DNA from: DASRWI01 sp035654655 | Lineage (GTDB): Bacteria > Bacteroidota > Ignavibacteria > Ignavibacteriales > Ignavibacteriaceae | Direction of reading: 5' to 3' | Length of the DNA stretch: 64,000 bases | NCBI GenBank assembly: GCA_035654655.1 | Contig: DASRWI010000018.1 | Coordinates: 20,192 to 84,191 of the forward strand | In this document: piece after piece, positions 43,683-52,085 of the stretch | How positions within the stretch are numbered: position 1 is the first letter of the stretch | Layout: every line of letters starts with the position of its first letter | Notes under the pieces: model-generated | The model's input: the letters and a program-made list of their open reading frames with translations, nothing else | Database searches by the model: none | What the model was told of the DNA's origin: nothing | Translations under genes and position numbers: made by a program

Positions 43683-44645
43683 TTATTCTTCCTCTTCATC
43701 CTCCATCACATCATAATTTGACCATTGTTGTTTTTTGGTTTTTGAAGAATTTTTTATTTCCATACTTTTTTCTTTTGATAGTTGTTTTTCCAGTTTTGTT
43801 CCTTGAGCTTCAGTTGTATTGGTATTCATTGGTTCTTTATCTATTAACCCATTTGTCTCTCTAATAAATTCAACCGGATTCTCTACATATTCCCATTTCA
43901 TACCTTTTTCCCAGGGACCTTGACCTTCATTCCATGGTCCTCTGTAATCATCACCCCTTGACATATTGAAAGCAGTATTAGTAAATCTAACATCGCCTTG
44001 AAGCACTGCTGGCGGAAAATTTGGTATTATGTTATTTAATGCAGCAGTAAATTGTTGAAAGTGTGTGATTTCTCTTGTCATTAGAAATCTTAAACTTTCT
44101 CTTACCATAGGGTCATCAGTATATTTTAATAGAAATTCATAAGTTAATTTGGCCCTGGATTCTGCAGCGATATTTGACCTCAAATCAATTGTCGGATCTC
44201 CCATAGCATTTACATAACTGCCCACCCAGGGAACCCCAGTTGAATTAGTAACAGCAGGTCCACCACCTGTTTCAACCAAAAATTGTCTCATACTAAATGC
44301 TTCGTGTATTAAGTCATCTTTATGCTTTCCATTACCATTAGCCATTTGTGCAACAGGATTAGTTTCAATAGCATTCTTTAACTCAGCATTTATACCATCA
44401 TTAAGCATTGTTATAGTTGCGCCAACAATTTCAAGATGACTGAACTCTTCAGTAGCAATATCCATTAATAAGTCATATAATTCAGGGTGTGGTTTACGTT
44501 GGCCAAAAGCTTGAACAAAGTATTGCATGGCAGCTTTTAGTTCTCCATTGCCTCCACCAAACTGCTCTAAGAGGAGAGCGGCGAAACGAGGATCAGGTTT
44601 TGATACTCGTGCATTGAAATGTAATTCTTTCACATGATGAAACAT
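43683..44645 (-). CDS. Manganese (non-haem) catalase
   Basis: 320 residues; AGGAGA ribosome site. It breaks down hydrogen peroxide at a di-manganese site in a four-helix bundle. Likely ligands from alignment by eye are E35 ('GGNGELKAAM'), E67 and H70 ('ATEEFSHLEIVG'), E162 ('IAAESRAKL') and H195 ('TREITHFQQF'). The C-terminal about 60 residues are low-complexity and charged, ending in 'MEDEEEE', and are not part of the core. A cytoplasmic enzyme, it stands beside OsmC-like peroxide-defence genes a few kilobases away. Confidence 0.93.
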   Translation of the reverse strand: MFHHVKELHFNARVSKPDPRFAALLLEQFGGGNGELKAAMQYFVQAFGQRKPHPELYDLLMDIATEEFSHLEIVGATITMLNDGINAELKNAIETNPVAQMANGNGKHKDDLIHEAFSMRQFLVETGGGPAVTNSTGVPWVGSYVNAMGDPTIDLRSNIAAESRAKLTYEFLLKYTDDPMVRESLRFLMTREITHFQQFTAALNNIIPNFPPAVLQGDVRFTNTAFNMSRGDDYRGPWNEGQGPWEKGMKWEYVENPVEFIRETNGLIDKEPMNTNTTEAQGTKLEKQLSKEKSMEIKNSSKTKKQQWSNYDVMEDEEEE

Positions 44646-44807
44646 CGTATCTCCTATTTATTTTACCATTACAACTTAATTTATTTAAGTAAAATTATAT
44701 TGACAGTAAACATCTTTTTATAAAAAAAAGATATAATATTTTTAAATAAATATTACTTCTACTGAAATATTTTATTATTTTTATTTCACATAAAATAAGG
44801 TGCAAGA

Positions 44808-46319
44808 ATGTACCGTAAACAATATTTCAGTTTGTTCATTGCTCTTCTTATTTTTTTTATTTTCGTTATTTTCATTGATTTAAAACCTGGTGACGCTAAA
44901 ATTACCTATATGACAGCAGCAGCATTGCTAATGTCAATCCTATGGATAACCGAAGCTGTACCATTAGCAGTCACATCTTTAATTCCCTTATTCTTATTTC
45001 CAATCTTAAATTTACTGGACGGTGAAGCAGTTGCATCTTCTTATATAAACTCAACTATATTTTTATTCCTCGGTGGATTTTTATTGGCATTGGCTATGGA
45101 AAGATGGAATCTTCATAAGAGGATAGCTTTGAAAATTATTTTATTTGTCGGTAGAACCTTAGATAGAATTGTTTTTGGTTTTTTTGCTGCCTCTGCTTTT
45201 ATTTCAATGTGGATTAGCAATACCGCGACTGCAATGATGATGCTCCCAATAGGTCTGGCTGTAATTAAGCAAATAGAAGAAAATGCCGGTGAAAAAAGTA
45301 CTCATAATTTTACTTTAGGAGTTTTATTAGGTATCGCATATGGGAGTTCAATAGGCGGAGTAGGAACATTGATTGGTACCCCTCCAAATTTATCTTTTAT
45401 AATGAAGCTAAAAATATTATTCCCCAATGCTCCAAGTGTTGGTTTTGCTCAATGGATGATGTTTGCTGTTCCATTAACTCTGATAATGATATTTGTTGCA
45501 TGTACAGTAGTAACTAAAATATTATATAAGAATAAATACAAAATGGAATTTGAGAAAAATGTAATAAAAGAAGAATATAAAAAATTAGGCAGTATGATTT
45601 TTGAAGAAAAAGTAGTGATGAGTGTTTTTACTTGTGCAGTATTATTGTGGATTTTTAGAGTGGATTTTAATTTTGGTGCTTTTATAATTCCAGGCTGGGG
45701 CAACTTGCTAAAAAAACCGGAATTTATTAATGATGGTACAATTGCAATATTTGCAGCTTCCTTGTTATTCTTTATCCCAGCCAAAACAAGAAAAGATGAA
45801 GTTAATAATATTTTAGATGGAGATATAATTAGAAAAGTTCCCTGGGATATAATTCTATTATTTGGCGGAGGGTTTGCTTTAGCTAAAGGATTTATTACTT
45901 CAGGATTAACGGAATACATTGGGAGTCAATTTACTAGTTTAATTGGAATACCAACCATTTTGTTAATACTTATTTCCTCAATAATCTTAATATTCCTAAC
46001 TTCGCTTACTTCTAACACTGCTACAGCAGAAATGATGTTACCCATAATGGGAGCTGTATCGGTTTCGCTTGGAATGCATCCCTTTATTTTGATGATCACT
46101 ACAGCAATATCAGTTTCAATGGATTTTATGCTTCCTGTTGGTACTCCTCCAAATGCTATTGTATTTGGCAGTCGAAGAATAAAAGTTTATGAAATGGCAA
46201 AAGCTGGGTTTATAATAAATGTTTCATCAGCCTTTGTTATAACTTTAATTGTTTATTTCTTAGTGCCTATGGTATTCGGTATTGAGATAAACACATTACC
46301 TTGGTGGGGAAGAAAATAA
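44808..46319 (+). CDS. DASS/SLC13-family anion:sodium symporter
   Basis: 503 residues with about 11-13 hydrophobic segments. The two SNT substrate/sodium motifs are present: 'WISNTATAMMMLP' and 'LTSNTATAEMMLP'. Also seen are 'GVGTLIGTPPNL' and 'PVGTPPNAIVFGS'. Family members carry dicarboxylates, citrate, sulfate or phosphate with Na+; these motifs fit the di/tricarboxylate branch, but the substrate is not settled. A 160-base divergent region separates it from the catalase gene. Confidence 0.9.
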   Translation: MYRKQYFSLFIALLIFFIFVIFIDLKPGDAKITYMTAAALLMSILWITEAVPLAVTSLIPLFLFPILNLLDGEAVASSYINSTIFLFLGGFLLALAMERWNLHKRIALKIILFVGRTLDRIVFGFFAASAFISMWISNTATAMMMLPIGLAVIKQIEENAGEKSTHNFTLGVLLGIAYGSSIGGVGTLIGTPPNLSFIMKLKILFPNAPSVGFAQWMMFAVPLTLIMIFVACTVVTKILYKNKYKMEFEKNVIKEEYKKLGSMIFEEKVVMSVFTCAVLLWIFRVDFNFGAFIIPGWGNLLKKPEFINDGTIAIFAASLLFFIPAKTRKDEVNNILDGDIIRKVPWDIILLFGGGFALAKGFITSGLTEYIGSQFTSLIGIPTILLILISSIILIFLTSLTSNTATAEMMLPIMGAVSVSLGMHPFILMITTAISVSMDFMLPVGTPPNAIVFGSRRIKVYEMAKAGFIINVSSAFVITLIVYFLVPMVFGIEINTLPWWGRK

Positions 46320-46393
46320 AATTACTTTCATTAATGCTTTATTGATAAAACTATATATTTTTGTAGTTCAATTATTCTGAATTTGGAGAAAAA

Positions 46394-46777
46394 ATGAAAA
46401 TAAAATATTTATTTATTATAACAGGTGTAGTATTTTTTATTAGTGGTCTTATTGGATTGTTCCTTCCACCTTCACAATTAGCTATCTACGGAATAGAAGT
46501 TAGTTCCGGAGCGTTGTATATGACTCAGTGGGAAGGATTAGCCTCACTAGTTATAGGAATATTAGCATTTTTATTTAGAAATGTGAACGATTTAATTGCT
46601 CAAAAGGTAATGTCGTTTTCAATGATTATTTACTTATTAGGTGGTTTAATTATTTCTATAATGGGTACTTTGAATAAACAGAATAACGAGCTGGGATGGG
46701 TAGCGGCTGCATTCTGTTTACTATTAATGATAGGTTATATTTCGTTTCTTTTCGGGAAAAATAAGAAAGCTAAATAA
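46394..46777 (+). CDS. Small four-helix membrane protein, unknown function
   Basis: 127 residues, GGAG ribosome site. Four hydrophobic segments (about 4-24, 43-62, 72-90, 101-120) with a lysine-rich tail. I do not recognise a family. The 3' end overlaps the convergent OsmC-like gene by eight bases. Confidence 0.65.
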   Translation: MKIKYLFIITGVVFFISGLIGLFLPPSQLAIYGIEVSSGALYMTQWEGLASLVIGILAFLFRNVNDLIAQKVMSFSMIIYLLGGLIISIMGTLNKQNNELGWVAAAFCLLLMIGYISFLFGKNKKAK

Positions 46778-47171
46778 GTAATTTTACATCCACTCCCAGG
46801 CGGAGTGTATTATGTATTTCTGCAACTTTATCTGTGAATTCAAGAAGGCGATTAATATCCTCTTTAGAATATTCCGGCGCATTAACATTAGCTGTATAAA
46901 CAATATTCTTTGCAGGTTCGCCTACTCCGCCAAACTCTCCTGTCACTTCGACATATACTGATTCAATCTTCATCTTCCTTTTTTCAGCTTCCCTATAAAT
47001 GTCATTGCAAAAGCAAGTTGCCAGTGCAAGAAATAATAATTCACCTCCATTAATTATTGAACCATATCCACTTGGTTTTGTTGTTATATCTAGAGAATGA
47101 GAATTTTTATCAGTATTTAAAATTATATTATTAAAATCTTTTTTATTCTTAATTGAAGCACTAATAATCAT
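46770..47171 (-). CDS. OsmC-like protein A
   Basis: 133 residues. OsmC fold signature: a beta-rich N-terminus, 'GGELLFLALATCFCNDIYREA' with the peroxidatic cysteine in ATC, then an alpha/beta half. The second family cysteine is not evident ('TLRLGVDV' in its place), so peroxidase activity is doubtful. It is transcribed away from a second OsmC gene with a promoter region of about 100 bases between them. Confidence 0.78.
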   Translation of the reverse strand: MIISASIKNKKDFNNIILNTDKNSHSLDITTKPSGYGSIINGGELLFLALATCFCNDIYREAEKRKMKIESVYVEVTGEFGGVGEPAKNIVYTANVNAPEYSKEDINRLLEFTDKVAEIHNTLRLGVDVKLLI

Positions 47172-47231
47172 ATGATAATCCTTTATATAAAAAAATAATT
47201 TAGTGTTAAAATTTATTTTTAATTATGACTT

Positions 47232-47260
47232 TTGTTAATTAAATTATGTTCATGTATAAT
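47232..47260 (+). promoter_or_regulatory. Promoter of OsmC gene B, deciding its start
   Basis: TTGTTA (47232-47237), 17 bases, then TATAAT (47255-47260). Transcription would begin near 47267, downstream of the first in-frame ATG at 47246, so that ATG cannot be used from this promoter. Confidence 0.65.
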
Positions 47261-47275
47261 TCAAGAGAGAATAAA

Positions 47276-47704
47276 ATGGGTACAAAAACAGCTTTCTTAA
47301 AACAAATTAAAGGCATTACTTTCGCAGCAAAATCAGATTCCAGGCATTGGATTACGCTTGATGGTCCTGAAGAATTTGACGGAAGTGAATCAGGAATACA
47401 CCCTAAAGAATTAATTTTAATGGGACTTGCAGGATGTACAGCCAGCGACGTTATACCAATATTAAAAAAGAAAAAAGTAAAGCTTGAAGATTTTGAAATA
47501 AATATAAAAGCTGAAGTATCAGATGAGCATCCGAAAGTGTTTACTAAAATAAATTTAGAATATGTTTTTTATGGTAAAGATATCCAGAAAAAAGATGTAG
47601 AAAGAGCCATTGAATTATCTTTGACTAAGTATTGCAGTGTTACTGCAATGCTTCAGAAAGCCGTAGAGATTGTACATACTTATAAAATAGTTACAAAAGA
47701 TTAA
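47276..47704 (+). CDS. OsmC-like protein B (hydroperoxide reductase family)
   Basis: 142 residues from the ATG at 47276, preceded by AGAGAG; the in-frame ATG at 47246 overlaps the promoter. Both family cysteines are present: 'MGLAGCTASDV' and 'KYCSVTAML'. OsmC/Ohr proteins reduce organic hydroperoxides through this pair. 'HPKELILMGLAGCT' is typical of the OsmC branch. It is divergent from OsmC-like protein A, which has kept only one cysteine. Confidence 0.87.
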   Translation: MGTKTAFLKQIKGITFAAKSDSRHWITLDGPEEFDGSESGIHPKELILMGLAGCTASDVIPILKKKKVKLEDFEINIKAEVSDEHPKVFTKINLEYVFYGKDIQKKDVERAIELSLTKYCSVTAMLQKAVEIVHTYKIVTKD

Positions 47705-47714
47705 AATTCTAAAT

Positions 47715-48248
47715 TTATTTAATTCTCTTTAAAGTTACTTTTGAATACACTTCAAAGTCTTTGTCAGGTGCAGCAAGCTCGAAAGTCTCTGAAAATTCAT
47801 TTTCATTTAAAATATCGTAAGTCTCTCTTGCTCTCCAACCTTTGGGTATGTTTTCTATCTCTTCTGATGTAAAAACAATTTTCTTGCCATCTGAAGAAAT
47901 ATTTGTGGATATGTATTGATTAACAAAGCCTTCAATATGGAATTGTCTTAAAACAAAATTATTTCTTAATCTATCGAAACTTATAAACCCTAAATCCTGG
48001 TGAACTTCTCCTTTATTATTATTAGCTATAGAAGGAGGATAGGATGATTTATTTTTCACTTCAATAAATTGTTTATCAAATATGAAATTATAACTTCTTT
48101 CATAATCACCTTTCCCTGACTCACCTTCTCCTTGACCTTTCCATTCACCAATAAAAAACTTTAATGGCTGCCATAAAGTATCTTTTGATGATTGAGCAAA
48201 AGTCATTGATGTAAGCAGTAAAACAGAAGTAAAAATTAATTTTAGCAT
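47715..48248 (-). CDS. Secreted lipocalin/nitrobindin-like beta-barrel protein
   Basis: 177 residues with a signal peptide (1-19, 'MTFAQSS'). 'LKFFIGEWKGQGEGESGKG' resembles the first strand of nitrobindin/DUF1794-type small barrels, followed by 'GFISFDRLRNNFVLRQFH' and a final 'FEVYSKVTLKR'. Unlike cytoplasmic nitrobindins, it is exported. No haem-binding histidine can be assigned with confidence. The function is unknown. It is convergent with OsmC gene B at a 10-base gap. Confidence 0.6.
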   Translation of the reverse strand: MLKLIFTSVLLLTSMTFAQSSKDTLWQPLKFFIGEWKGQGEGESGKGDYERSYNFIFDKQFIEVKNKSSYPPSIANNNKGEVHQDLGFISFDRLRNNFVLRQFHIEGFVNQYISTNISSDGKKIVFTSEEIENIPKGWRARETYDILNENEFSETFELAAPDKDFEVYSKVTLKRIK

Positions 48249-48479
48249 CTATAAATTCCTTAAAGAATATTATTTGTGAAATTAACTATTTTATAATCAA
48301 TATAAAAACATAATATATGATTGTTAATAATTAATATTTATAAATAATTTTAGTATATTTCTATAGATTATATTACATACACCTAGACTTACCTGTAACA
48401 AACTGAAGACTATAAGAAATTTGTATTCCAATTTAACAGAAGAAGAAAATTAATCTTATAAAAAATAAGGAGTAGGATT

Positions 48480-49787
48480 ATGAAACATCTATATTTAATT
48501 ATTTCTCTGACTATAGTCTTTGGCTTTACTCAAACAACGCAAGCACAATTTTTCGAAAAGTTGAAAAAAAAGACTGAACAAAAAATTAAGAGTGAGGGGG
48601 AAAAAAGAGTTGAAAAGAAAATGAATAAGACCGTTGAAAAAGGATATGATGAAGTTGAGAAAACTGTTGAAGGGGATGGTACAAAAAAAGAAGAAAAGAA
48701 AACTGATGATTCAAAGCAGACAACATCAACAGACACCAAACAAACTAACAATGATCAAACTGCTCCAGTCAAAGATTCTGAAAGTAATTTTAGTGTTATG
48801 GTTAATTCAAAATACGATTTTATTCCAGGTGAGAAAATTATTTTCTTTGATGATTTTACTTCTGAAAATGTTGGAGATTTTCCTATACTTTGGAATACAA
48901 CGGGTTCAGGTGAAGTAGTTACAAATAATCTTGACAATAATAGATGGTTTTATATTACTAATGGTAATGGAATTAGTGCCTTAATGGAACCATTAAATCT
49001 TCCTGATAATTACACTATTGAATTTGATGTTGTTCCAATGAAGAATCTAAAAAACAATAGTAGTGCTGATTTTACTTTTTGGTTATTCAGTACTACAAAG
49101 CCAAAGGATTTAAAATATGGTTTAGCAAGACCTGGTGGTACTGGAATTAAATTCAGCTTTGGATATAATAATTATGTAACTGCATATTATGCTGATGGTA
49201 CTCCTGTAATCAGTGGAAGAGAGGATGTACCAAAATTAAAAGCAGATACTAAATATAGAATGTCCATTTGGGTTCAGAAGTCCAGGATTCGTTTATATGT
49301 CAATGAGACTAAATTATTCGATTTACCTAAGGCTGTACCTCAAACACCGAGATTTAATATGATTCGTTTTGATGGCGGCACACCTATGATCACTAATGTA
49401 AGAGTTGCTTCAGGATTGCCTGATATGCGCAGCAAACTTCTTACTGAAGGTAAATTGGTTAGCTATGGAATTTACTTTGATGTAAATAAATCAGTAGTTA
49501 AACCTGAATCATACCCATCAATTAAAGAAATAGGTCAAATATTAAGAGATAATCCTGATGTAAGAATTAAAATTATTGGACATACAGATTCTGATGGTGA
49601 TGATAAATCAAATCTTGAATTATCAAAAAATCGTTCAGCTGCTGTTAAGAATGTTTTAGTTAGTGAATTCCAAATAGATGCATCCAGAATTGAAACTGAT
49701 GGTAAAGGTGAAACTGAAAAGGTAGCACCTAATGACAGTGCAGTAAATAAGGCACTTAACAGGAGAGTGGAATTTATAAAATTGTAA
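48480..49787 (+). CDS. OmpA-family protein with charged coiled region and ConA-like domain
   Basis: 435 residues, AAGGAG ribosome site. Signal peptide 1-22. Then a lysine/glutamate-rich, probably coiled stretch (about 25-85) and a Ser/Thr/Asp linker. A beta-sandwich at about 115-310 ('IIFFDDFTSENVGDFP', 'YTIEFDVVPMKNL', 'YRMSIWVQKSRIRLYVNETKLFDLP') resembles a concanavalin/laminin-G domain. The C-terminal OmpA domain (about 325-435) has 'YFDVNKSVVKPES', 'IIGHTDSDGDDKSNLELSKNRS' and 'NRRVEFIKL' and should bind peptidoglycan. It may link the outer membrane to the wall. Confidence 0.85.
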   Translation: MKHLYLIISLTIVFGFTQTTQAQFFEKLKKKTEQKIKSEGEKRVEKKMNKTVEKGYDEVEKTVEGDGTKKEEKKTDDSKQTTSTDTKQTNNDQTAPVKDSESNFSVMVNSKYDFIPGEKIIFFDDFTSENVGDFPILWNTTGSGEVVTNNLDNNRWFYITNGNGISALMEPLNLPDNYTIEFDVVPMKNLKNNSSADFTFWLFSTTKPKDLKYGLARPGGTGIKFSFGYNNYVTAYYADGTPVISGREDVPKLKADTKYRMSIWVQKSRIRLYVNETKLFDLPKAVPQTPRFNMIRFDGGTPMITNVRVASGLPDMRSKLLTEGKLVSYGIYFDVNKSVVKPESYPSIKEIGQILRDNPDVRIKIIGHTDSDGDDKSNLELSKNRSAAVKNVLVSEFQIDASRIETDGKGETEKVAPNDSAVNKALNRRVEFIKL

Positions 49788-49799
49788 ATAAATTTATTC

Positions 49800-49826
49800 A
49801 AGCCTCAAGAAATTGAGGCTTTTGAT
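49800..49826. terminator. Terminator shared by convergent OmpA and FkbM genes
   Basis: AAGCCTCAA (49800-49808) pairs with TTGAGGCTT (49813-49821) around GAAA, with a T-rich tail. The stop codon of the leftward gene (49805-49807) lies in the left arm, as at 602-626. Confidence 0.82.
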
Positions 49827-50623
49827 TTTCTGTACCAGCATTCCGGTAAAATTATTGAAGGTTTATTTTCATTATCATAGTCAAATTCATTAGGAAAATT
49901 ATTTTGATATCCTGAAGTTGAAATTCTATCTTTTCTAAGAAATGTAAATTCCATAACTCTTGGTATTTCTATACCATCTTTAATTAAACTTCCACAACAG
50001 TTATTTGGGTGTATATGAACGCAAGAGTGTGTTTGGAGTAATTTATCAAATGCTCTCCTTGCCAGCATAAAAAATGGTTTACTCCATAACATATCCAGGT
50101 AATGAAACTCTGCAATAATTATCCTGAACCTATTCATCAAATTTTCTGAAGCTGATAATATTACTTCGTGTTCATAACCTTCAATATCCATTTGTAAAAT
50201 TAGGTCGTCCCATTTATCCGTCAAAGATGAAGTCACCCATTCATCAATTGTCATAAAGTCATTGTTGGAAGTTGCACCTAAAAATTTTTTCGTAAAATAA
50301 AATAAATCATGCTTTTCCGCAGGTCCATCAACTGACTTATCAGCCATAAAAATCTTAATCCCTTTATCTGCTAATTCTTTTTCAAACCCGGAGATAGAAC
50401 TTACTCCCGGAGAAAAGCACGCTTTGATTCCTTCAATATCATCAGGAATAAGATAACCACCATCTCCATTAGGACCAACTCTAATTAACTTCTTATCTGT
50501 AGAAATAGGATATAGAAGTTTAATAAAATTATTAAGCTCCTCTTTATTCGTCTGGCGAGTGGGGAAAGCATCAATTATCTTAAACGACTTAGCCAAAATT
50601 GATTTTAATAAATTATTTACCAA
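49805..50623 (-). CDS. FkbM-type SAM-dependent methyltransferase
   Basis: 272 residues. 'LIRVGPNGDGGYLIPDD' and 'ACFSPGVSSISGFEKELADKGIKIFMADKS' fit a Rossmann motif I to II region, and 'LILQMDIEGYEHEVILSA' is the typical FkbM signature. The substrate is unknown; FkbM proteins often methylate sugars or polyketides. No glycosyltransferase genes are adjacent. The coding end runs into the shared terminator. Confidence 0.78.
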   Translation of the reverse strand: MVNNLLKSILAKSFKIIDAFPTRQTNKEELNNFIKLLYPISTDKKLIRVGPNGDGGYLIPDDIEGIKACFSPGVSSISGFEKELADKGIKIFMADKSVDGPAEKHDLFYFTKKFLGATSNNDFMTIDEWVTSSLTDKWDDLILQMDIEGYEHEVILSASENLMNRFRIIIAEFHYLDMLWSKPFFMLARRAFDKLLQTHSCVHIHPNNCCGSLIKDGIEIPRVMEFTFLRKDRISTSGYQNNFPNEFDYDNENKPSIILPECWYRKSKASIS

Positions 50624-50741
50624 AAAATTCTCCGAAGTTTCATGAATTTATTTTCTAATATTTATTTATAATATACTTTTTTATTCAACAAATATCCCAT
50701 AATTAAATAAGAATTATTAAATTATTGTTCACTATATTTAC

Positions 50742-50770
50742 TTGACATCAATTATTAAAAATTTTATGTT
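50742..50770 (+). promoter_or_regulatory. Promoter of the ABC ATPase gene
   Basis: TTGACA (50742-50747), 17-base spacer, TATGTT (50765-50770) running into TATGTTTA, close to TAnnTTTG. The leader is about 70 bases to the ATG at 50847. Confidence 0.65.
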
Positions 50771-50846
50771 TAATTAATTTTTTAAATAATAATCTATTCC
50801 TAAGTACTTATAATAATATTTAAAATCAGACTAGCTAAGGAAAACA

Positions 50847-51935
50847 ATGGCACAAGTAGTATTAAAAAATATCGGTAAAGTTTATGATAATAACAACTTT
50901 GCAGTTAAAGATGTCAATATTGAAGTTAAAGATAAAGAATTTGTTGTGCTTGTTGGGCCTTCAGGATGTGGGAAAAGTACTACCTTAAGAATGATAGCCG
51001 GGTTAGAAGAAATAACTGAAGGTGAATTATACATTGATAATAGATTAGTAAATGATGTATCTCCTAAAGACCGTGATATCGCAATGGTTTTTCAAAACTA
51101 TGCTTTATATCCTCATATGAGTGTTTATGAAAATATGGCTTTTGGTTTGAAGCTTCGCAAAATTCCTAAGGATGAAATTAAAACAAGAGTTAGTCAAGCT
51201 GCTTCCGTTCTTGGACTTAATAATTACTTAGACCGTAAACCTAAAGCTTTAAGCGGTGGTGAACGCCAACGTGTTGCTGTAGGACGAGCTATCGTTCGTC
51301 AGCCAAAAGTTTTCTTATTTGATGAGCCTTTGAGTAACCTTGATGCTAAGCTTCGTGTTCAAATGAGAACTGAAATATCCAAGCTTCATAAAAAATTACA
51401 AGCAACCATGATTTATGTAACTCATGATCAAACTGAAGCTATGACAATGGGAGATAGAATAGTTGTAATGAAAGATGGGTTTGTTCAGCAAGTTGATACG
51501 CCATTACATTTATATAATAATCCAAATAATAAATTTGTTGCTGGTTTTATTGGCAGCCCTGCAATGAATTTTATTAAAGGCACTATAAAAAATAACTATT
51601 TTGAAAGCGGTTCTTTCAAAATTAAATTAGAACAAAAAAATATTAATACTTTAAAAAACCACGTTAATAAGGAAGTCTGGTTAGGTATAAGACCTGAAGA
51701 CATTCACGAATCAAATAATTCCTCATCTTTAAATTCATACGAAGTAGAAGTCCGTCTTGAAGTCGTTGAGCCAATGGGAAATGAAATATTTATGTATTTC
51801 AACATTGAGAACAATCAATTTATAGCTCGTGTTTCTGCGAGAGAAGTTCCTGAAGCATTATCTAATAAAGTATTAAAGTTTGATTTAAACAAACTATACT
51901 TCTTCGATTCGGAAACTGAATTAGCAATAAAATAA
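50847..51935 (+). CDS. ugpC: Sugar ABC transporter ATPase (UgpC/MsmX type)
   Basis: 362 residues. ABC domain with Walker A 'GPSGCGKST', Q-loop 'VFQNYALYPHMSVYENM', signature 'LSGGERQR', Walker B 'VFLFDEPLSNLDAKLR' and H-loop 'YVTHDQTEAM'. The C-terminal about 120 residues form the OB-fold regulatory domain of the MalK/MsmX group. One such ATPase often serves several sugar importers. It is separated from its likely permeases (54194-55938) by the GntR gene and has its own promoter, so it may power other systems too. The symbol follows the common subfamily name, not a tested substrate. Confidence 0.92.
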   Translation: MAQVVLKNIGKVYDNNNFAVKDVNIEVKDKEFVVLVGPSGCGKSTTLRMIAGLEEITEGELYIDNRLVNDVSPKDRDIAMVFQNYALYPHMSVYENMAFGLKLRKIPKDEIKTRVSQAASVLGLNNYLDRKPKALSGGERQRVAVGRAIVRQPKVFLFDEPLSNLDAKLRVQMRTEISKLHKKLQATMIYVTHDQTEAMTMGDRIVVMKDGFVQQVDTPLHLYNNPNNKFVAGFIGSPAMNFIKGTIKNNYFESGSFKIKLEQKNINTLKNHVNKEVWLGIRPEDIHESNNSSSLNSYEVEVRLEVVEPMGNEIFMYFNIENNQFIARVSAREVPEALSNKVLKFDLNKLYFFDSETELAIK

Positions 51936-51984
51936 TTATTACTGTTTTAGTATTATTAATTTTTCGAATTGTCTCAAATAATTC

Positions 51985-52013
51985 TTGACAATAAAAATTA
52001 ATCGATGTAATTT
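51985..52013 (+). promoter_or_regulatory. Promoter of the GntR-ABC-TBDR operon
   Basis: TTGACA (51985-51990), 17 bases, TAATTT (52008-52013). Predicted start is near 52020, right at the edge of the operator palindrome. Confidence 0.68.
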
Positions 52014-52020
52014 CCCGTAT

Positions 52021-52044
52021 GTCAATATGTATGAACATATGGAC
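52021..52044. promoter_or_regulatory. GntR-type operator palindrome
   Basis: GTCAATATGT and ACATATGGAC, separated by ATGA, form a 10-bp inverted repeat with one mismatch. It covers about +1 to +24 of the predicted transcript, so bound repressor would block initiation. The GntR/UTRA protein encoded 42 bases downstream is the obvious ligand. Confidence 0.65.
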
Positions 52045-52085
52045 AAATAAACATAAGATGATTTTTTAAAATTTGCTTTATATAA

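Noticed and set aside
44700..44737. TTGACA followed by TATAAT as a promoter of the DASS carrier
   Set aside because: The spacer is 26 bases, far too long, and the nearer TATAAA is only 13 bases away. AT-rich chance matches.
48249..48479. RNA gene or regulatory RNA in the 231-base gap
   Set aside because: Only AT-rich sequence and a ribosome site are visible; no stable stem or tRNA-like fold was found by eye.
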